From Hormiphora californensis (taxonomy: Eukaryota; Ctenophora; Tentaculata; Cydippida; Pleurobrachiidae), in the NCBI GenBank assembly GCA_020137815.1, contig CM035360.1, positions 2,012,077 to 2,076,076 of the forward strand: a DNA stretch of 64,000 bases. The letters run 5' to 3'. This document shows positions 12,801 through 22,868 of this stretch, piece by piece (the first letter of the stretch is position 1; every line of letters starts with the position of its first letter). The position numbers and the translations under genes were made by a program. Under the pieces are notes generated by a model, which ran no database searches, was not told the DNA's origin, and worked only from the letters and a program-made list of their open reading frames with translations.

Positions 12801-15800
12801 GGGAGATATTTAGGACTCGCATGTTCGTTGAACAGATGGTAAAACCGATGATAAGTCCACTGTTGGATAACCGCCTCTGTAGACTGACCCACAATCCATT
12901 CTACAGGAGCTACTATATGGGGCTCAAGGAGCTGGACAAGAAGTATGAGTTTGACATTGCAGAATCGGTTACTGCGAGTGTTATGTACTGATACAGTCGG
13001 ACCCCGATTTAGTGGCATCCTCGGGGGAAAGAAATCCTGCCACTAAATCGGGGTGTCACTAAATCGGGGTGAGCCATATTTGGCCCATAAAAACCTATTT
13101 TATGCCCAAAATGCTGTACTAAAACTAAAGACACCTCTAACTGTTATATGCAATATTCATGTATTGATGACATGATCATTTCTGATTAGAAATAGAAAAC
13201 TATAAAATAACTTTTTCAAAAAAATTGTGGAAATTTTTCTAAGTTATACCAGCCATGTCCGAATCGTGTTTCGAATCGGTACATCTTATCGCATGTCCTG
13301 CTGCTAATTAGACGGTTCGGAACGAATTGAAACGTGATCCCATCGAATCGAAATTTTGACGCTTGGTGAACTTATGATTCAATGGCCCCATGGGGATCAC
13401 GTATCGGTTCGTTCCGAACCGTCTAATTAGCAGCAGGACATGCGATAAGATTCACTGATTCGAAACACGATTCGGACGTGGCTGGTATTCCTTTGAAAAA
13501 TTTTCAAAAAAATTTCAAAAAAACTTCACAAAAAACTTCAAAAAATTTTTGGGGGAAAAAAATCCTGCCACTAAATCGGGGTGCCACTAAATCGGGGTCC
13601 GACTGTAACAGGATACAGATCTGACCGTATCAAATCTAGAAACTGTCGCTGGTCACATAGAGACTGAGGGATCGTGGGTCTCATTTTCACTGACTTTCGC
13701 TGGTACCCGACCATTCCCATTAGGCATTATAAACCGTTGGTCGAGTATCTAGCAATAGTTTTGGAAGAATTCATCTACCAGATAGGGCAGCCGCCACACA
13801 TCATGTGTGACACATGCAAGAATTCAGCAAACTTAGCTCTGTACAACCTATGTGTAATTTTACTGACTTTTAAAGCTGTTGCTATGAATACGATGAAACT
13901 TTGATTAAAGAAAGTTTGCAACTTGTAAAAATATTTTAATTCATTGCTTGGTTTTCCCCTAATGAAGCAGTTAAACATTAATTTGTCAGAAATCGGTTTA
14001 AATATTCAGCTGTCACTTGCCTTGCTCGACTTTGTGTCACCGTGTCTCGCACACGGTGAAAATGAACAGGGTTTGAACAAGACAAGCTGGCAAAGTCTGT
14101 TCAATATATACGAGCACCTAATCTAGATCTAGCGACTTGGTTTGTCCACTAAACACGCCAACCTAGTGCAGCGGGGTGCTCACTGAGCAGTGAGCAGTGA
14201 GCACCCCGTTACACTAGGTTGCTCAGTGTATACTGTATGACGTATGTACATTATGTATATCATGGTCCACGACACAATCAGTATTCTTGTAACACTAGAC
14301 TTACCGGAACTCTAGAATCAACCTCATCCATCTCTTCCTCCTCTCTCTTTTCTTCCTCCATCCTCTCCTCTAGTTTCACCTCAACTTCATCCAATACAAT
14401 CCTTCCCAGGTTATCAGAGGTATCCTCCGGGGCTTGGTGTTCGGGCTCTTCTGGTACCTGCTGGAGGTAATGTTTGTTATGTGGGTCTATCTATCAATAT
14501 GACTGTTTGGGTCTGTCTATCAATATGACTGTTTGGGTCTATCTATCAATATGACTGTTTGGGTCTATCTATCAATATGACTGTTTGGGTCTATCTATCA
14601 ATATGACTGTTTGGGTCTGTCTATCAATATGACTGTTTGGGTCTATCTATCAATATGACTGTTTGGGTCTATCTATCAGTATGTTTGGGTCTATCTATCA
14701 GTATGTTTGGGTCTGTCTATCAGTATGACTGTTTTTATTACACTTGTTGTGTGTTGTTACTACACTTGTTATTACACTAATTGTTACTGCATAAATGGGT
14801 CATTCTCATAAAATTGACACTTCGAGATGAGAGATTTTGGTCCTGCCTTTAGAGCATCTTAACATTGGTAAACTTTGGTAATTTTGGTACCAGAATGTAG
14901 AAAAATGTCTAAATTAACGAAAAATGAACAGTATGGTACAATTATGTATCATAGGAATGAATAATGACGCATAATATGCTAAAAATGACCGATTTTCGGC
15001 GTGGACGTAATGACCATGACGACCGTGACGCTCATAAAATCGCTCATAAAATCAGTTATGGTTGTCGTACGACGTAAAAATGGGTATCCAGCGGTAGCTT
15101 TCAAAGAGATCTGTCTGATTGAGAAGTATGAAAGCATACTTGTAACTAATTTGGATTTAAATTGCTTTGATAGTGAAAAATGTAATGATTGTAACGACCG
15201 TGACATTCGACCGTAACGTAACGGTCGTTAAAAATGTAACGACCATCACGTTACGGTCGTTAAATTTGTAACGTCCATAACGTTATGGTCGCTACGAAAG
15301 TAACGACCATAACGTTATGGACGTTACAAAATTCAAGATGTAATGACCGTGACAGACCTTATAAGGTCATGAATTTGACTCCGCCACAAAGTTATTTGCA
15401 CAGACATTACACCTGTAAAGTCCGTAACGTTATGGACGTTACAAAATAACGACCATCACGTAACGGTCGTTAAATTTGTAACGACCATAGACGTTATGGT
15501 CATTACGACCACTTTACATGCAATTGTAATTAAATTGCATTGTAACGTCCATCACGTAACGGTCGTTGCGTAACGTACGCGGCTTTAATTACTCATAATT
15601 ATTTAATTATGCAATAATTATGAAGTCCACGTATACAGAAATACTAAGTCCATTACGTGCTTTCAGATGATATAAGTTTTATCGAAATCGGACAAGTTTG
15701 AAATTTTGGTGTCAATTTCATGAGAATGACCCAAATGTGTCTTGTTAAACTGCAAAGTTATTGTCACCTTGGTAACTAGGCGATTGGTAGTGCTGGGAGA

Positions 15801-18800
15801 TTACAACACACTTGTTAAAAGCTGCAGCTAATCTCCCGTCTAGTTACCATGGTGACAATAACTTTGCGGTCAACATAGCAACATAATTACAACCTACCTG
15901 GGTAACGACCCTGACAGCAGCTGTTTTAATCGGGGTACTAGTTTGCATTGCGTCTCCTTCGTCGAAACTAGACACCGTCTCAGCTGGAATAAGATGTGTG
16001 TGAGTAGGAACTAGGTGTATTCAAATTAATGTGTACATATGCAGCAAATGCAACTTCCTCTACACACGCACATTATGATAATATGTGAAACTTCAGCTCC
16101 AGGTGATACTATTATGAAGAGGAGAATAGGTGAAAAATAACAAATTTACAACTGTTGGTTGTCTTGCACAACACCCAGGTTGAAAACATTTTGGTAGTAA
16201 GATTGTTAGGTTAACTAAAGGAGAGATCAGGCTCCTGTATTGGTACCTGTTATGAAGTCAGGTGGTAGTGATTTCAGACGCGACACAACTTTAGGGGGCG
16301 GGTGAAGGGTACTACCTGGTGACCGTTCCAGCATGAGAGACTGCTCCCTGACAGTCTTCTTACTCTGTACCAGCTGCTGAACCGTCTGTGGAGAGATGAT
16401 AGTGTTTTAGCAGGAACCGATCGAATAAGTAAACAACCAATCAGAACTCGTTATTTAGGTCATGTGACTGGTTAACAGCCAATCAGGGACCAGTATTTCC
16501 TGATTCGGTCGGTTCCTGGTTTTTAGGGCCTAGTGGTTCGGGCAGTTAGGGGTGGGTATAATACGGATAAAAGGTGAAATGAAGGGGTTATGTTTTGCAT
16601 GTAAATATGTGACATGTGCAGACTGCAGAGATTGTTTTCTCGCAGCATTATTATATCCAAGGTTGTTTGGCCAGAGTTTTTGCCAGACATTATCGGCAGA
16701 GGTTTTGTTTTGGACAGCTTCACATTTCTCAGCACATTTCACATGGGTGGGGCAAGTTTTTCCTGTTATAGCTGTGTTTGGTATACGGCGTATTGGAAGA
16801 ACTGCTATGTTAGAGAATGGGCTTCTGCCAGTATATCATGATTTCTCTCACTCTAGTTAACATAACAATCTCCCTCTTGTTCTCTTTACTTAAAGTAAGG
16901 ATCTCACTTTCTGCAGCCATGAAGAGGGAGTTTACTGCACACGCTGATTGACAGGAAGGGGCCTTCCTGCGAGCACGGCTTCACCCATTGGTTGAAAAGT
17001 GATCACGTGGGGTTCTAGGAGCGCTCCTATTGGTCAACTCAGCTTACTACCAATTACATAGCATACTGTATTGTGTGTACTGCATGTGTGTGTGTGCATG
17101 TGTGTAATGGCAATCAATAGAACGGAGAGAGGTATAAAAAGGGAGAGAGTGAGAGAGAGAGAGTGAGAGAGAGAGAGAGTGAGAGAGAGAGAAAAGTGTA
17201 CCAAACACTTATCATTGTAATTTGTATTAATATACATCATGTAAAAAACATGAGTACACCTACAGCTGTGATCGCGGCAAATTACCTAATCTGCTAATAA
17301 TTACTGTACAAATCCCGATAACAGATAGATGCTGTGAAAATGTTCAAGTCAGGGGCCATTCAGAATGCTAGTGTGTTTCGGTGTGATTAATGAATATCTG
17401 AAACATGCTTGTTGAGTGAAATTAGGAAGATAAAATAGCGCTATTCACGATACCTCACTGGAGTTGGAGGGGAGTTGAACACACTTACATTCACATGTCG
17501 TCTCTCTAGTTCTCTGTGGTCCTTTTCCAGCTCAACCATCCGTCCTTCTAAACTCTCAACTGCAGGAAGAAAGGTGGTTAACCATTTGGGGACGTGTGTT
17601 TTAACCCTAGAAATTACTTAAAACCGGGGCACAACTTTTAAACTTGGTCTAGGAGGATTCAATGTTCAGGGTGCAGGGTGTATGTACTGGGTAACATGTG
17701 ACCCAATCGTCTCCTAAGGGTTAGAAAGTGGATCAGAAGTAGTGGTTCCCTTCAGCAGGTAGATTAAAAAGTCTGCTGCAGCAGACTGTAGAGGAAGATC
17801 GGGGAATGACATATAATATGCTGATTCTAGAATACTAACAGTATTCAAAGAATGTCTTGAGCAGCCATGTTTCATTTAATAAGGCTGCATCATTTAATAA
17901 TACTGCACAGTACATGGTGAATTGTCTAGACGTCGAATATATATACATGATTCTAATTCTAATTCTACATGAGATTATAATTTATAGTAGAAACATAATT
18001 CTCCACATGTATCAACTCTCTTTACTTTCTACATAATAAGTGAGGCACACACAATTTTAAGTGTACTTGAAAGAGAATCAGGAGCGAGGGCAATAGGGGA
18101 GTGGGGACACTATATTATCTAAAAACTGTAAACTTCTCCCAATTTGATAAACTTACTGTATTCTTTCTTGGCAGATAGGTTCAGGCTCATTGATTTGTTA
18201 AGATTGGTCAACTGTTCATGTTGCCCCGATAATCGCTTCCTGTGACTCTCCAATATCTCCTCATTGTTAGACTTTTCCTGGGAGAAACACGATGGAGTAA
18301 TTATATTGGTGGATCTATGTTCGGCCAAAAAAATTATGTCAAAATTGACAGGGGAGACGGTCCATAATGTTCAAGGTTGAGGGCCGGGAGGGGGAGGGAC
18401 GGCGTTAGGACTCATTTGGTCGAGTAGATTAGCTGCTTGTTTCTGGTGTACCTTCTGGTACTGTAGAGAGATAAAGTATATACTATAGGGTAAGGGAATA
18501 CGTATTATAGATAGGGGATTCTGTTAGGGTAGAAAGGGGTAAAATGGCACACGGGGTAAAATGGCACATGTATGGGGTAAAATGGTCCTAGTTATTACAT
18601 GTAGTCACGTGACTTTTTCTCCAGCGGAGACCTGCTCGTTCTGTTCCGAATTTTTGCTTTAAAACTGCTGTAATTTCTGTTTGAGTTGGCCGATTTTAAT
18701 TTTGCAAAAACTGCCAGTTAGGGTTTTTATCCTTCTAAAACTTGGTATAAAAATTTTTCAAAAAACCCACTATTAAGTTGATTAAATTGTCAAATTAGTC

Positions 18801-19270
18801 AAACTGGGGTAAAATGGTTCACCCTCGCTGGGGTAAAATGGTTCACCCTGGGACCAATGAAATCGAGCCTCCAATACCACGTGATACCAACTGGGGTAAA
18901 ATGGTCCAGCACACTGGGGTAAAATGGTCCAGCAGAACAGAAATTACTGAAGATAACATGGACCATTTTACCCCAGTGCTCTAACAACACCAGGCACGTG
19001 ATAAAAATCGAGCAATGCTATTGGCTGGACCATTTTACCCCAGTGCAAAATTTCCAAAAAAAGCCCTACCAAACTTTTTGAATTGATTAATTAAGCTATT
19101 AAATAAAACTTTGAGATTTTAAAATTTAGCTCGTCTGAAAGGAAAACGTTTCATTGGATAGCCTATATAATTTTTTTTCTTCTTGCTGTATAAATTGAGT
19201 ATTTTAGAACCTAAAACGTTAGAAAGTGTGCCATTTTACCCCTTTCTACCCTACACGTAACAGCTGTAAC

Positions 19271-19354
<84 letters not shown>

Positions 19355-19355
19355 T

Positions 19356-19411
<56 letters not shown>

Positions 19412-20766
19412 TGAACCCTGTAAATAGTATACACGACAACCCACATAACAGTATTTACAGCACCCGCCCACATGATGGATTCTTAATACAGATCATCAGT
19501 TTTAGAGAGACTTCATGATGGATACAGATCAGGAACCGACCGAATCAGGAAATACTGGTCCCTGATTGGCTGATAACCAGTCACGTGACCTAAATAACGA
19601 GTTCTGATTGGTTGATTACTTGTTTCGGTCGGTTCCTGATACATCATATAGTTTTAGACTTCGGTACATACAAAAGAAGACTCGTACGAGCATACCGATT
19701 TAACATCTGTATGCTCCTTGTAAAAGTAACGATATAATACCGCATGCCTTCTATTCTGTCTGTACCGATTTAATCTCCCCTTCAATGCAAACTTTATTAG
19801 ACTTTATTAGACCCAAACAGAGTAGGAACTGTTTAAATACAAACGATAACTATTTTTGTTCTCCTAGCTTGGACAGCAGACATACAATCTCGCACCTCAC
19901 TGTTTACTAACTTCAAGTGTCAACTTCACATGTGTGTGGCCACACGAATTTAGCACTTCTAGCAGTACACTGTACATGCAGTGTGGTTGCACAATGTATG
20001 ATTGGTGTTTGCCGACTAGATTTTGTTTCATAATAGGAGATAAACTTGGTAGATGTAATCGAGCAATGGACAGAATTAGATACATTTGGTAACATCAAAC
20101 TAACAAGTATGGGCATTTTCCATTGGAAAAGAAGCCAAAAGTCTCACAATTACAGGGTTACAGAAACAAGATTCAAGAACCAAACAGCCTAGAGTTAATA
20201 ATAAAAACTCTGACAATCAAACATGAGGCTAATAACGAGTTATCCGATCACCCAACTGTCTAAGAACCAAACTCAACTACTCTCACCTCTTCGATAAGTT
20301 CACGGATCTGTTTTTGCCGTTTAGTTTCCTGTTTTGACTGCGCCAGTTCATCCCTCAGCTCCTCCAAGGCTCTCACCGCATCGTCACACTCTTGGAATGC
20401 TAGGTCGAGTTCCTCCAACACACTTACTATTAGGGGCATCAACTCCGCTATCACCTGATGGGTGGAAACAGGAAGTAATTCTCTCGAGAAATGTTTTGAC
20501 GACAAAAATCATTATCTGGATCCACACACACACACACACACCTTTATGACAGTATCGTTATCATCGCAGTATCATTATCATCATATCTTGTATAAAAATA
20601 CATCGTATACACTATACAAATCGGTGAATTGTTTCAATTCCTGTTTACCAACCTCATCCCCATGACTCTGTATCATGGTTTGCAACTCGGCGTAGATCCT
20701 GCCGGCAATTGCCAGCGTTCTCTCTGACATGATTCCATCATGTGAGCCGTCCTCTGAGATCGTCAT
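6850..20766 (-). CDS. SPAG9/MAPK8IP3: JIP3/JIP4-type JNK-interacting scaffold, RH1 to RH2 part (3' half not seen)
   Basis: Exons read on the minus strand: 20766-20653, 20454-20287, 18277-18157, 17559-17489, 16385-16247, 15983-15898, 14457-14305, 10604-10397, 10235-10178, 9982-9561 (end uncertain), 8757-8701, 8549-8319, 8056-7889, 7692-7652, 6995-6850. Phases agree at every junction except exon 10 to 11, where a small exon is probably missed. About 728 codons. The N-terminus (MSERTLAIAGRIYAEL, then VIAELMPLIVSVLEELD) is the RH1 domain, followed by acidic coiled coil. RFTRCEMDKVIREKNLYKEK with YLELQEDLR and FWNLFSGLFARK is the RH2 region. The last exon has GWSLP and SIPAPIYCGPL, matching JIP4 GWSLP..LPVPVYLRPL just before the WD40-like domain. 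Known role: adaptor linking kinesin/dynein and ARF6/Rab cargo to JNK signalling. The WD40 half is absent between here and EYA. Confidence 0.9.
7014..7123. repeat. Partial CLEAR-motif MITE plus duplicated JIP exon edge
   Basis: 7020-7090 carries one side of the ~110-bp palindromic MITE seen at 19530 and elsewhere (ACGTGACTGCTTATCAGCC). Directly after it, the ~33 bases from CCCTGGATAA to GGAATTAGG repeat the exon 15 acceptor region at 6970-7003. The acceptor of the last visible JIP exon is thus present twice, once intact and once ~115 bases upstream. Confidence 0.7.
7205..7390. repeat. Direct-repeat element GTCAGGCCAATGCTCTGAC, three copies
   Basis: Three direct copies of GTCAGGCCAATGCTCTGAC (some degenerate) at ~7215, 7291 and 7369 are separated by two related ~57-base spacers (CGCTCCTTATTTGAGAGAAA). 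The same element is inverted at 60519-60600, and a lone terminus lies at 44003. The repeats at the ends are direct, not inverted, unlike the MITEs. Confidence 0.75.
7731..7812. repeat. GGCGCC-family short inverted repeat
   Basis: GTCTGGCGGCGCCATACC at the left is mirrored by GCCGCGACGCCAAACAGT at the right, around GTGCGCTCAGATGG. This is the same family as 1745 and 62230-63030 and lies in a JIP intron between the two short exons at 7652 and 7889. Confidence 0.65.
10028..10098. repeat. Short pogo-like MITE in a JIP intron
   Basis: ACAGTCGGACCCCAATTTAC at the left end is mirrored by GTAAATTGGAGTCCGGCTGT at the right, about 70 bp in total with a loop containing ACTCGGGGGAAAGG. It belongs to the CAGTCGGACCCCGATTTA family present at 12994 and 33306. 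Confidence 0.8.
10605..11110 (-). repeat. ~30-bp minisatellite abutting the JIP exon 8 acceptor
   Basis: About a dozen units of the type GGGCTGACTGGGGGTGGGGA, GAGAGGGATTA, with a longer ~72-bp period from 10860 to 11080. Read on the gene strand each unit contains CCCCACCCCCAGTCAGC. That is the exon 8 acceptor (CCACCCCCAG) plus the first exon bases (TCAGC), so the real 3' splice site is the first member of the array. Confidence 0.9.
11186..11872. other. Upstream flank of the nested 372-codon gene
   Basis: This AT-rich stretch in a JIP intron holds no convincing exon. Any promoter of the plus-strand gene at 11873 should lie here. ATAT/TATA words are common, but none stands out in position. Confidence 0.4.
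11873..12991 (+). CDS. Intronless 372-residue protein of unknown family, nested antisense in a JIP intron
   Basis: An uninterrupted frame of 372 codons with normal composition starts at an ATG in a favourable context (AAGGCATGA). I do not recognise the family. Visible features: a hydrophobic stretch at about residues 26-46 (APWVALCYVYGLLRTVAILP), a second at 147-160 (LIGYLLIYL), a Ser-rich insert at about 83-98, and an even spread of Cys and Trp. The amphipathic pattern suggests a folded, possibly membrane-associated protein, but that is inference. It sits between JIP exons 8 and 7 on the opposite strand. Being single-exon beside an intron-rich gene, it could be a retrocopy or a lineage-specific gene. 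A pogo-like MITE begins two bases after the stop codon, so its 3' untranslated region must start inside a transposon. Not a repeat shadow: no opposite-strand frame matches it. Confidence 0.75.
   Translation: MKLGVDNCDFREKFAEIFRLNNLYKAPWVALCYVYGLLRTVAILPFLRQPTDQDIIALIESTSLALGVRYHDRGIRDDKTPDNSSSSPDSSSPSQSNSSYREFVVGHCLLEMVCYPYKLSSIYLLYNPTTSKILTATVNGEEEMDKVRLIGYLLIYLTTSSHTKCHLFSNWITEYILDEGLTDIYPSTWVSLPLHNALMRTSDSPLQFEGSWNIFSALYKFCVTKESIKRETENMSFFEGHEHVPRTLPFLGYLHEARDLICTCVAGAHLPASLAGPMFNHTVVHSADHVNAYSVMRSLLVTCWYGKGWREIFRTRMFVEQMVKPMISPLLDNRLCRLTHNPFYRSYYMGLKELDKKYEFDIAESVTASVMY
12994..13605. mobile_element. pogo/Tigger-like MITE, ~612 bp, TA target duplication
   Basis: The termini CAGTCGGACCCCGATTTAGT and its complement ACTAAATCGGGGTCCGACTG are flanked by TA on both sides (12992-12993 and 13606-13607), as expected for pogo/Tc1-type transposition. 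A second inner inverted repeat (TCCGAATCGTGTTTCGAATC about 13258, mirrored about 13460-13480) surrounds the centre. No transposase frame. Close relative at 33306-34170. Confidence 0.85.
13608..14304. other. JIP intron sequence, no exon; short hairpin at 14159
   Basis: Small frames at 13674 (76 codons) and 13944 (60 codons) lack support. At 14159-14220 an imperfect inverted repeat pairs AACCTAGTGCAGCGGGGTGC with GCACCCCGTTACACTAGGTT around a triplicated GAGCAGT. Confidence 0.5.
14470..14735. repeat. 26-bp minisatellite in JIP intron 6
   Basis: Ten or so copies of TTTGGGTCTATCTATCAATA followed by TGACTG, nearly identical, begin within ~20 bases of the exon 7 acceptor. The last copies are shortened and carry CAGTATG in place of CAATATGACTG. 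Confidence 0.92.
14796..15733. mobile_element. TIR element rich in ACGTTATGGTCGTTAC palindromes
   Basis: TGGGTCATTCTCATAAAATT at the left end is mirrored by AATTTCATGAGAATGACCCA at the right. Between 15000 and 15590 there are more than ten variants of the words GTAACGACCATAACGTTATG and GTCGTTAC in both orientations, many self-complementary. No transposase is visible, so it is non-autonomous. It lies between JIP exons 7 and 6. Confidence 0.8.
15749..15870. repeat. Inverted repeat, ~32-bp arms
   Basis: TGCAAAGTTATTGTCACC at 15751 is mirrored by GGTGACAATAACTTTGC at 15850; GGTAACTAG and CTAGTTACC extend the arms inward. The loop is ~58 bases. It starts ~16 bases after the larger TIR element and ends ~28 bases before JIP exon 6. 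Confidence 0.75.
16411..16518. repeat. ~110-bp palindromic MITE (CLEAR/CCAAT family), copy 1
   Basis: CAGGAACCGATCGAATAAGT at one end is mirrored by the right end TCGGTCGGTTCCTG. Inside are ACCAATCAGA, TTTAGGTCATGTGACTGG and AGCCAATCAGG. Here the central palindrome is GTCATGTGAC; other copies have GTCACGTGAC. Confidence 0.85.
18525..19253. mobile_element. GGGGTAAAATGG TIR element with TA ends, ~730 bp
   Basis: TAGGGTAGAAAGGGGTAAAA at the left is mirrored by TTTTACCCCTTTCTACCCTA at the right, bounded by TA. The interior repeats the words GGGGTAAAATGGTCCA and TGGACCATTTTACCCC about eight more times, in both orientations around 18810-19035. It lies in the JIP intron between exons 3 and 2. Confidence 0.82.
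19274..19410 (+). repeat. (GA)n microsatellite
   Basis: Roughly 65 GA dinucleotides with one interruption (TAGATGGAGTGA at about 19350). Glu/Arg and Ser/Leu frames across it are artefacts of the repeat. Confidence 0.97.
19530..19640. repeat. ~110-bp palindromic MITE (CLEAR/CCAAT family), copy 2
   Basis: Ends AGGAACCGACCGAATCAGG and TCGGTCGGTTCCTGA. Centre CCAGTCACGTGACCTAAATA contains the perfect palindrome GTCACGTGAC. Flanking words GATTGGCTGA and TGATTGGTTG are inverted CCAAT boxes. Confidence 0.9.
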
Positions 20767-21342
20767 TTTGGGTGGTGTAGCTACATCGCATTCACATCTT
20801 GGACTAGGCTAGGGAGTACAATTATAATTTATGTCCCGCTTTTGGGCCTATGAATTGTTAGTCATTAGTGCTAGGAGAACGTCGTTTTATTCAGTCGATT
20901 GAAGCAACACACCCACCACTAGCAAGCCTTCTAAAGTATCGACTATCGAGTTTTGAAATTTTTCGAAAAGGCAACCCGTAATAGGCAATTAAGCATGGTC
21001 AGAGGGCAGAGGCAAAGCTAGGCTGTGTCCAGGGTATTCAGGATTAACTTTTCGGTTGGGAGACAAGGTCAACACATCAAATCGGGTGAAAAGGTGGAAC
21101 ATTGAAGTTTGTTTTAAAAAAAGGGGGGCACTTGGCAAAGTTTGCTGGCCCCCGTCGGGGGCCCCCCGATAGCGGGATAAGGCAGCGCTTTTCAACTTTT
21201 CAAGGGGGGCACTTTTTATTTTTGGACAGTGCAGCGCGGCTAAAAAAAACAGTGCAGCTGAAGATTGGCAGCGCTTTCTGGACAGAAATCGCGCGTTCCG
21301 TTTTACGCGTGGTTTGGCGTCGCGTCGTTAAGATACACAATA
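20767..21342. other. JIP 5' flank and GC-rich repeat fragments
   Basis: The first ~200 bases upstream of the JIP start codon are the likely 5' untranslated/promoter region; no clear core element. From 21115 the DNA changes to GC-rich repeated words (GGGGGGCACTT at 21124 and 21204; GCAGCGCTTT at 21183 and 21269), probably a degraded transposon. Confidence 0.45.
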
Positions 21343-21524
21343 AGGAACCATAATAAAGTTCAAGAGCGCACCCCATCCAAGAGCGCACCACCTCCAAAAG
21401 ACACCACTTCGGCAGCTTCTCTTCGGCTGTCGGAAAGTGATGCCAATCGGTGTTGGGGTTAAAGTCGGATTTTTTGAAACTGTCACCCCCCTAGGGTTTT
21501 CAAATTTCTTTAAATGACCATAAG

Positions 21525-22868
21525 TCCTACTGAACAATCTCAATGGTCTCCTCGAGGTAGATGTTATCTACCTCGATTTTGAGAAGGCATTTGATAAGGT
21601 GGACATAGGCATTCTATTGGAAAAACTCCAGAAATATGGTGTCAAGGGCAGACTTTTATCTTGGCTAAGTAGTTTCCTTACCGATCGGATGCAAACTGTT
21701 ATGGTCGACGGTGTCCCTTCCTCTTTCGCTCAAGTGATTAGTGGTGTACCCCAAGGGACAGTTCTAGGCCCAATCCTATTTCTCATATATGTGATCGACC
21801 TAGATTCTGTAGTCAAACACGGCTCGTCCTTGTCGTTTGCAGACGATACCAAAATCTTCTCTGCTATACGAACGCTACTGGATAAGGTCCTCCTTCAAGA
21901 GGATCTCAACAGCATCATTTCTTGGGCAGATATCAACAATATGTCGCTCCACCAAGCAAAGTTTGAAGTGATGAACTATACACTAAATCACACATCATCT
22001 CTCAGGGAAATGCCCTTTAGTGCCGAGAACTATACATATCATCTTTCAGACGGTAGAGCTATTATCCCTTCCCGTACAATTCGTGATCTTGGCGTTCTTC
22101 TCTCCTCCGACGGTTCATGGTCAGCCCAGATATCTCGTGTAATATCAGAGGCGAGACGTATTGCTGGCTGGACCCTCAGTGCATTCAGGTCCCGTTCTCG
22201 GAGCACCATGGTTACCCTCTACAAATCCCTGGTGCGTCCACACCTGGACTACTGTTGTACTCTTTGGTCCCCCACCAAGATTGGCGATATCAGTCGTTTA
22301 GAGGATATTCAACGTGCTTTTACTCGTAAAATCGCCGGCCTTAAAGGCCTGGACTACTGGCAGAGACTCCGATCCCTGTGTCTACTGTCACTTCAAAGAC
22401 GTCGTGAGAGATACACTATGATAATGGTCTGGAAAATATACAATGGTGAATCACCAAACACCACCAACATGGGCTTTGTGGAGAGCCCCCGTTCTGGACC
22501 AAGAGCAATCGTTCCCAGATATTCTTATGAAGCTCAACGATCAAATCTCACCATGTTTGAGGGTTCTTTTGCAGTTAAGGGCCCCCAACTGTGGAACACT
22601 CTACCACGACATGTTAAGGAGGCACCGACACTTTCCCATTTTAAATCACGCCTGGGTGTCTACCTTTGTTTCATCCCTGATACTCCACCTATTATCGGGT
22701 ATCCATCTCAATCGAACAACAACTCTATCCTGCAGTGGCGTCCTGATCAATTCCAATCTTGATGAATGTTGTTTGTTGCTGAGCTGGTGTGTTATTAATG
22801 ACTAATGAGGAGGTTTATTTTTTTAAATATCCTGTGTATTTGTGCGCAAATTATTTGAATTGAATTGA
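21525..22868 (+). mobile_element. 5'-truncated CR1/L2/Jockey-type LINE, reverse-transcriptase C-terminal part
   Basis: An open frame runs from about 21526 to the stop at 22762. It starts just before RT motif A (YLDFEKAFDKV, first catalytic Asp), continues with SGVPQGTVLGPILFLIYV and reaches the catalytic FADD box. The thumb/C-terminal region follows (LVRPHLDYCCTLW, LWNTLPRHVKEAPTLSHFKS), a pattern common to CR1/L2/Jockey-like non-LTR elements. The endonuclease and fingers domains are missing. A TTTGAATTGAATTGAAG tail at 22852-22868 resembles the short 3' repeats of such elements. No internal stop, so the insertion may be fairly young. It acts, when whole, by target-primed reverse transcription; this copy cannot. 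Confidence 0.88.

Noticed and set aside
14480-14735. Possible CRISPR-like array of regular repeats
   Set aside because: Units are directly tandem with no unique spacers, and the DNA is animal nuclear; it is a minisatellite.
16552-16860. 102-codon Cys/Phe-rich plus-strand frame
   Set aside because: Lies in a JIP intron, overlaps other open frames, no recognisable domain or splice context.
18440-18475. Possible 9-base micro-exon (TACCAGAAG) of JIP
   Set aside because: CTACAG before and GTACAC after fit splice signals, but the exon is too short to support without a cDNA.
19226-19473. Leu/Ser- and Glu/Arg-repeat frames
   Set aside because: Artefact of the (GA)n/(CT)n microsatellite; the same holds at 38929, 39329, 48417, 52791, 55325 and 56499.
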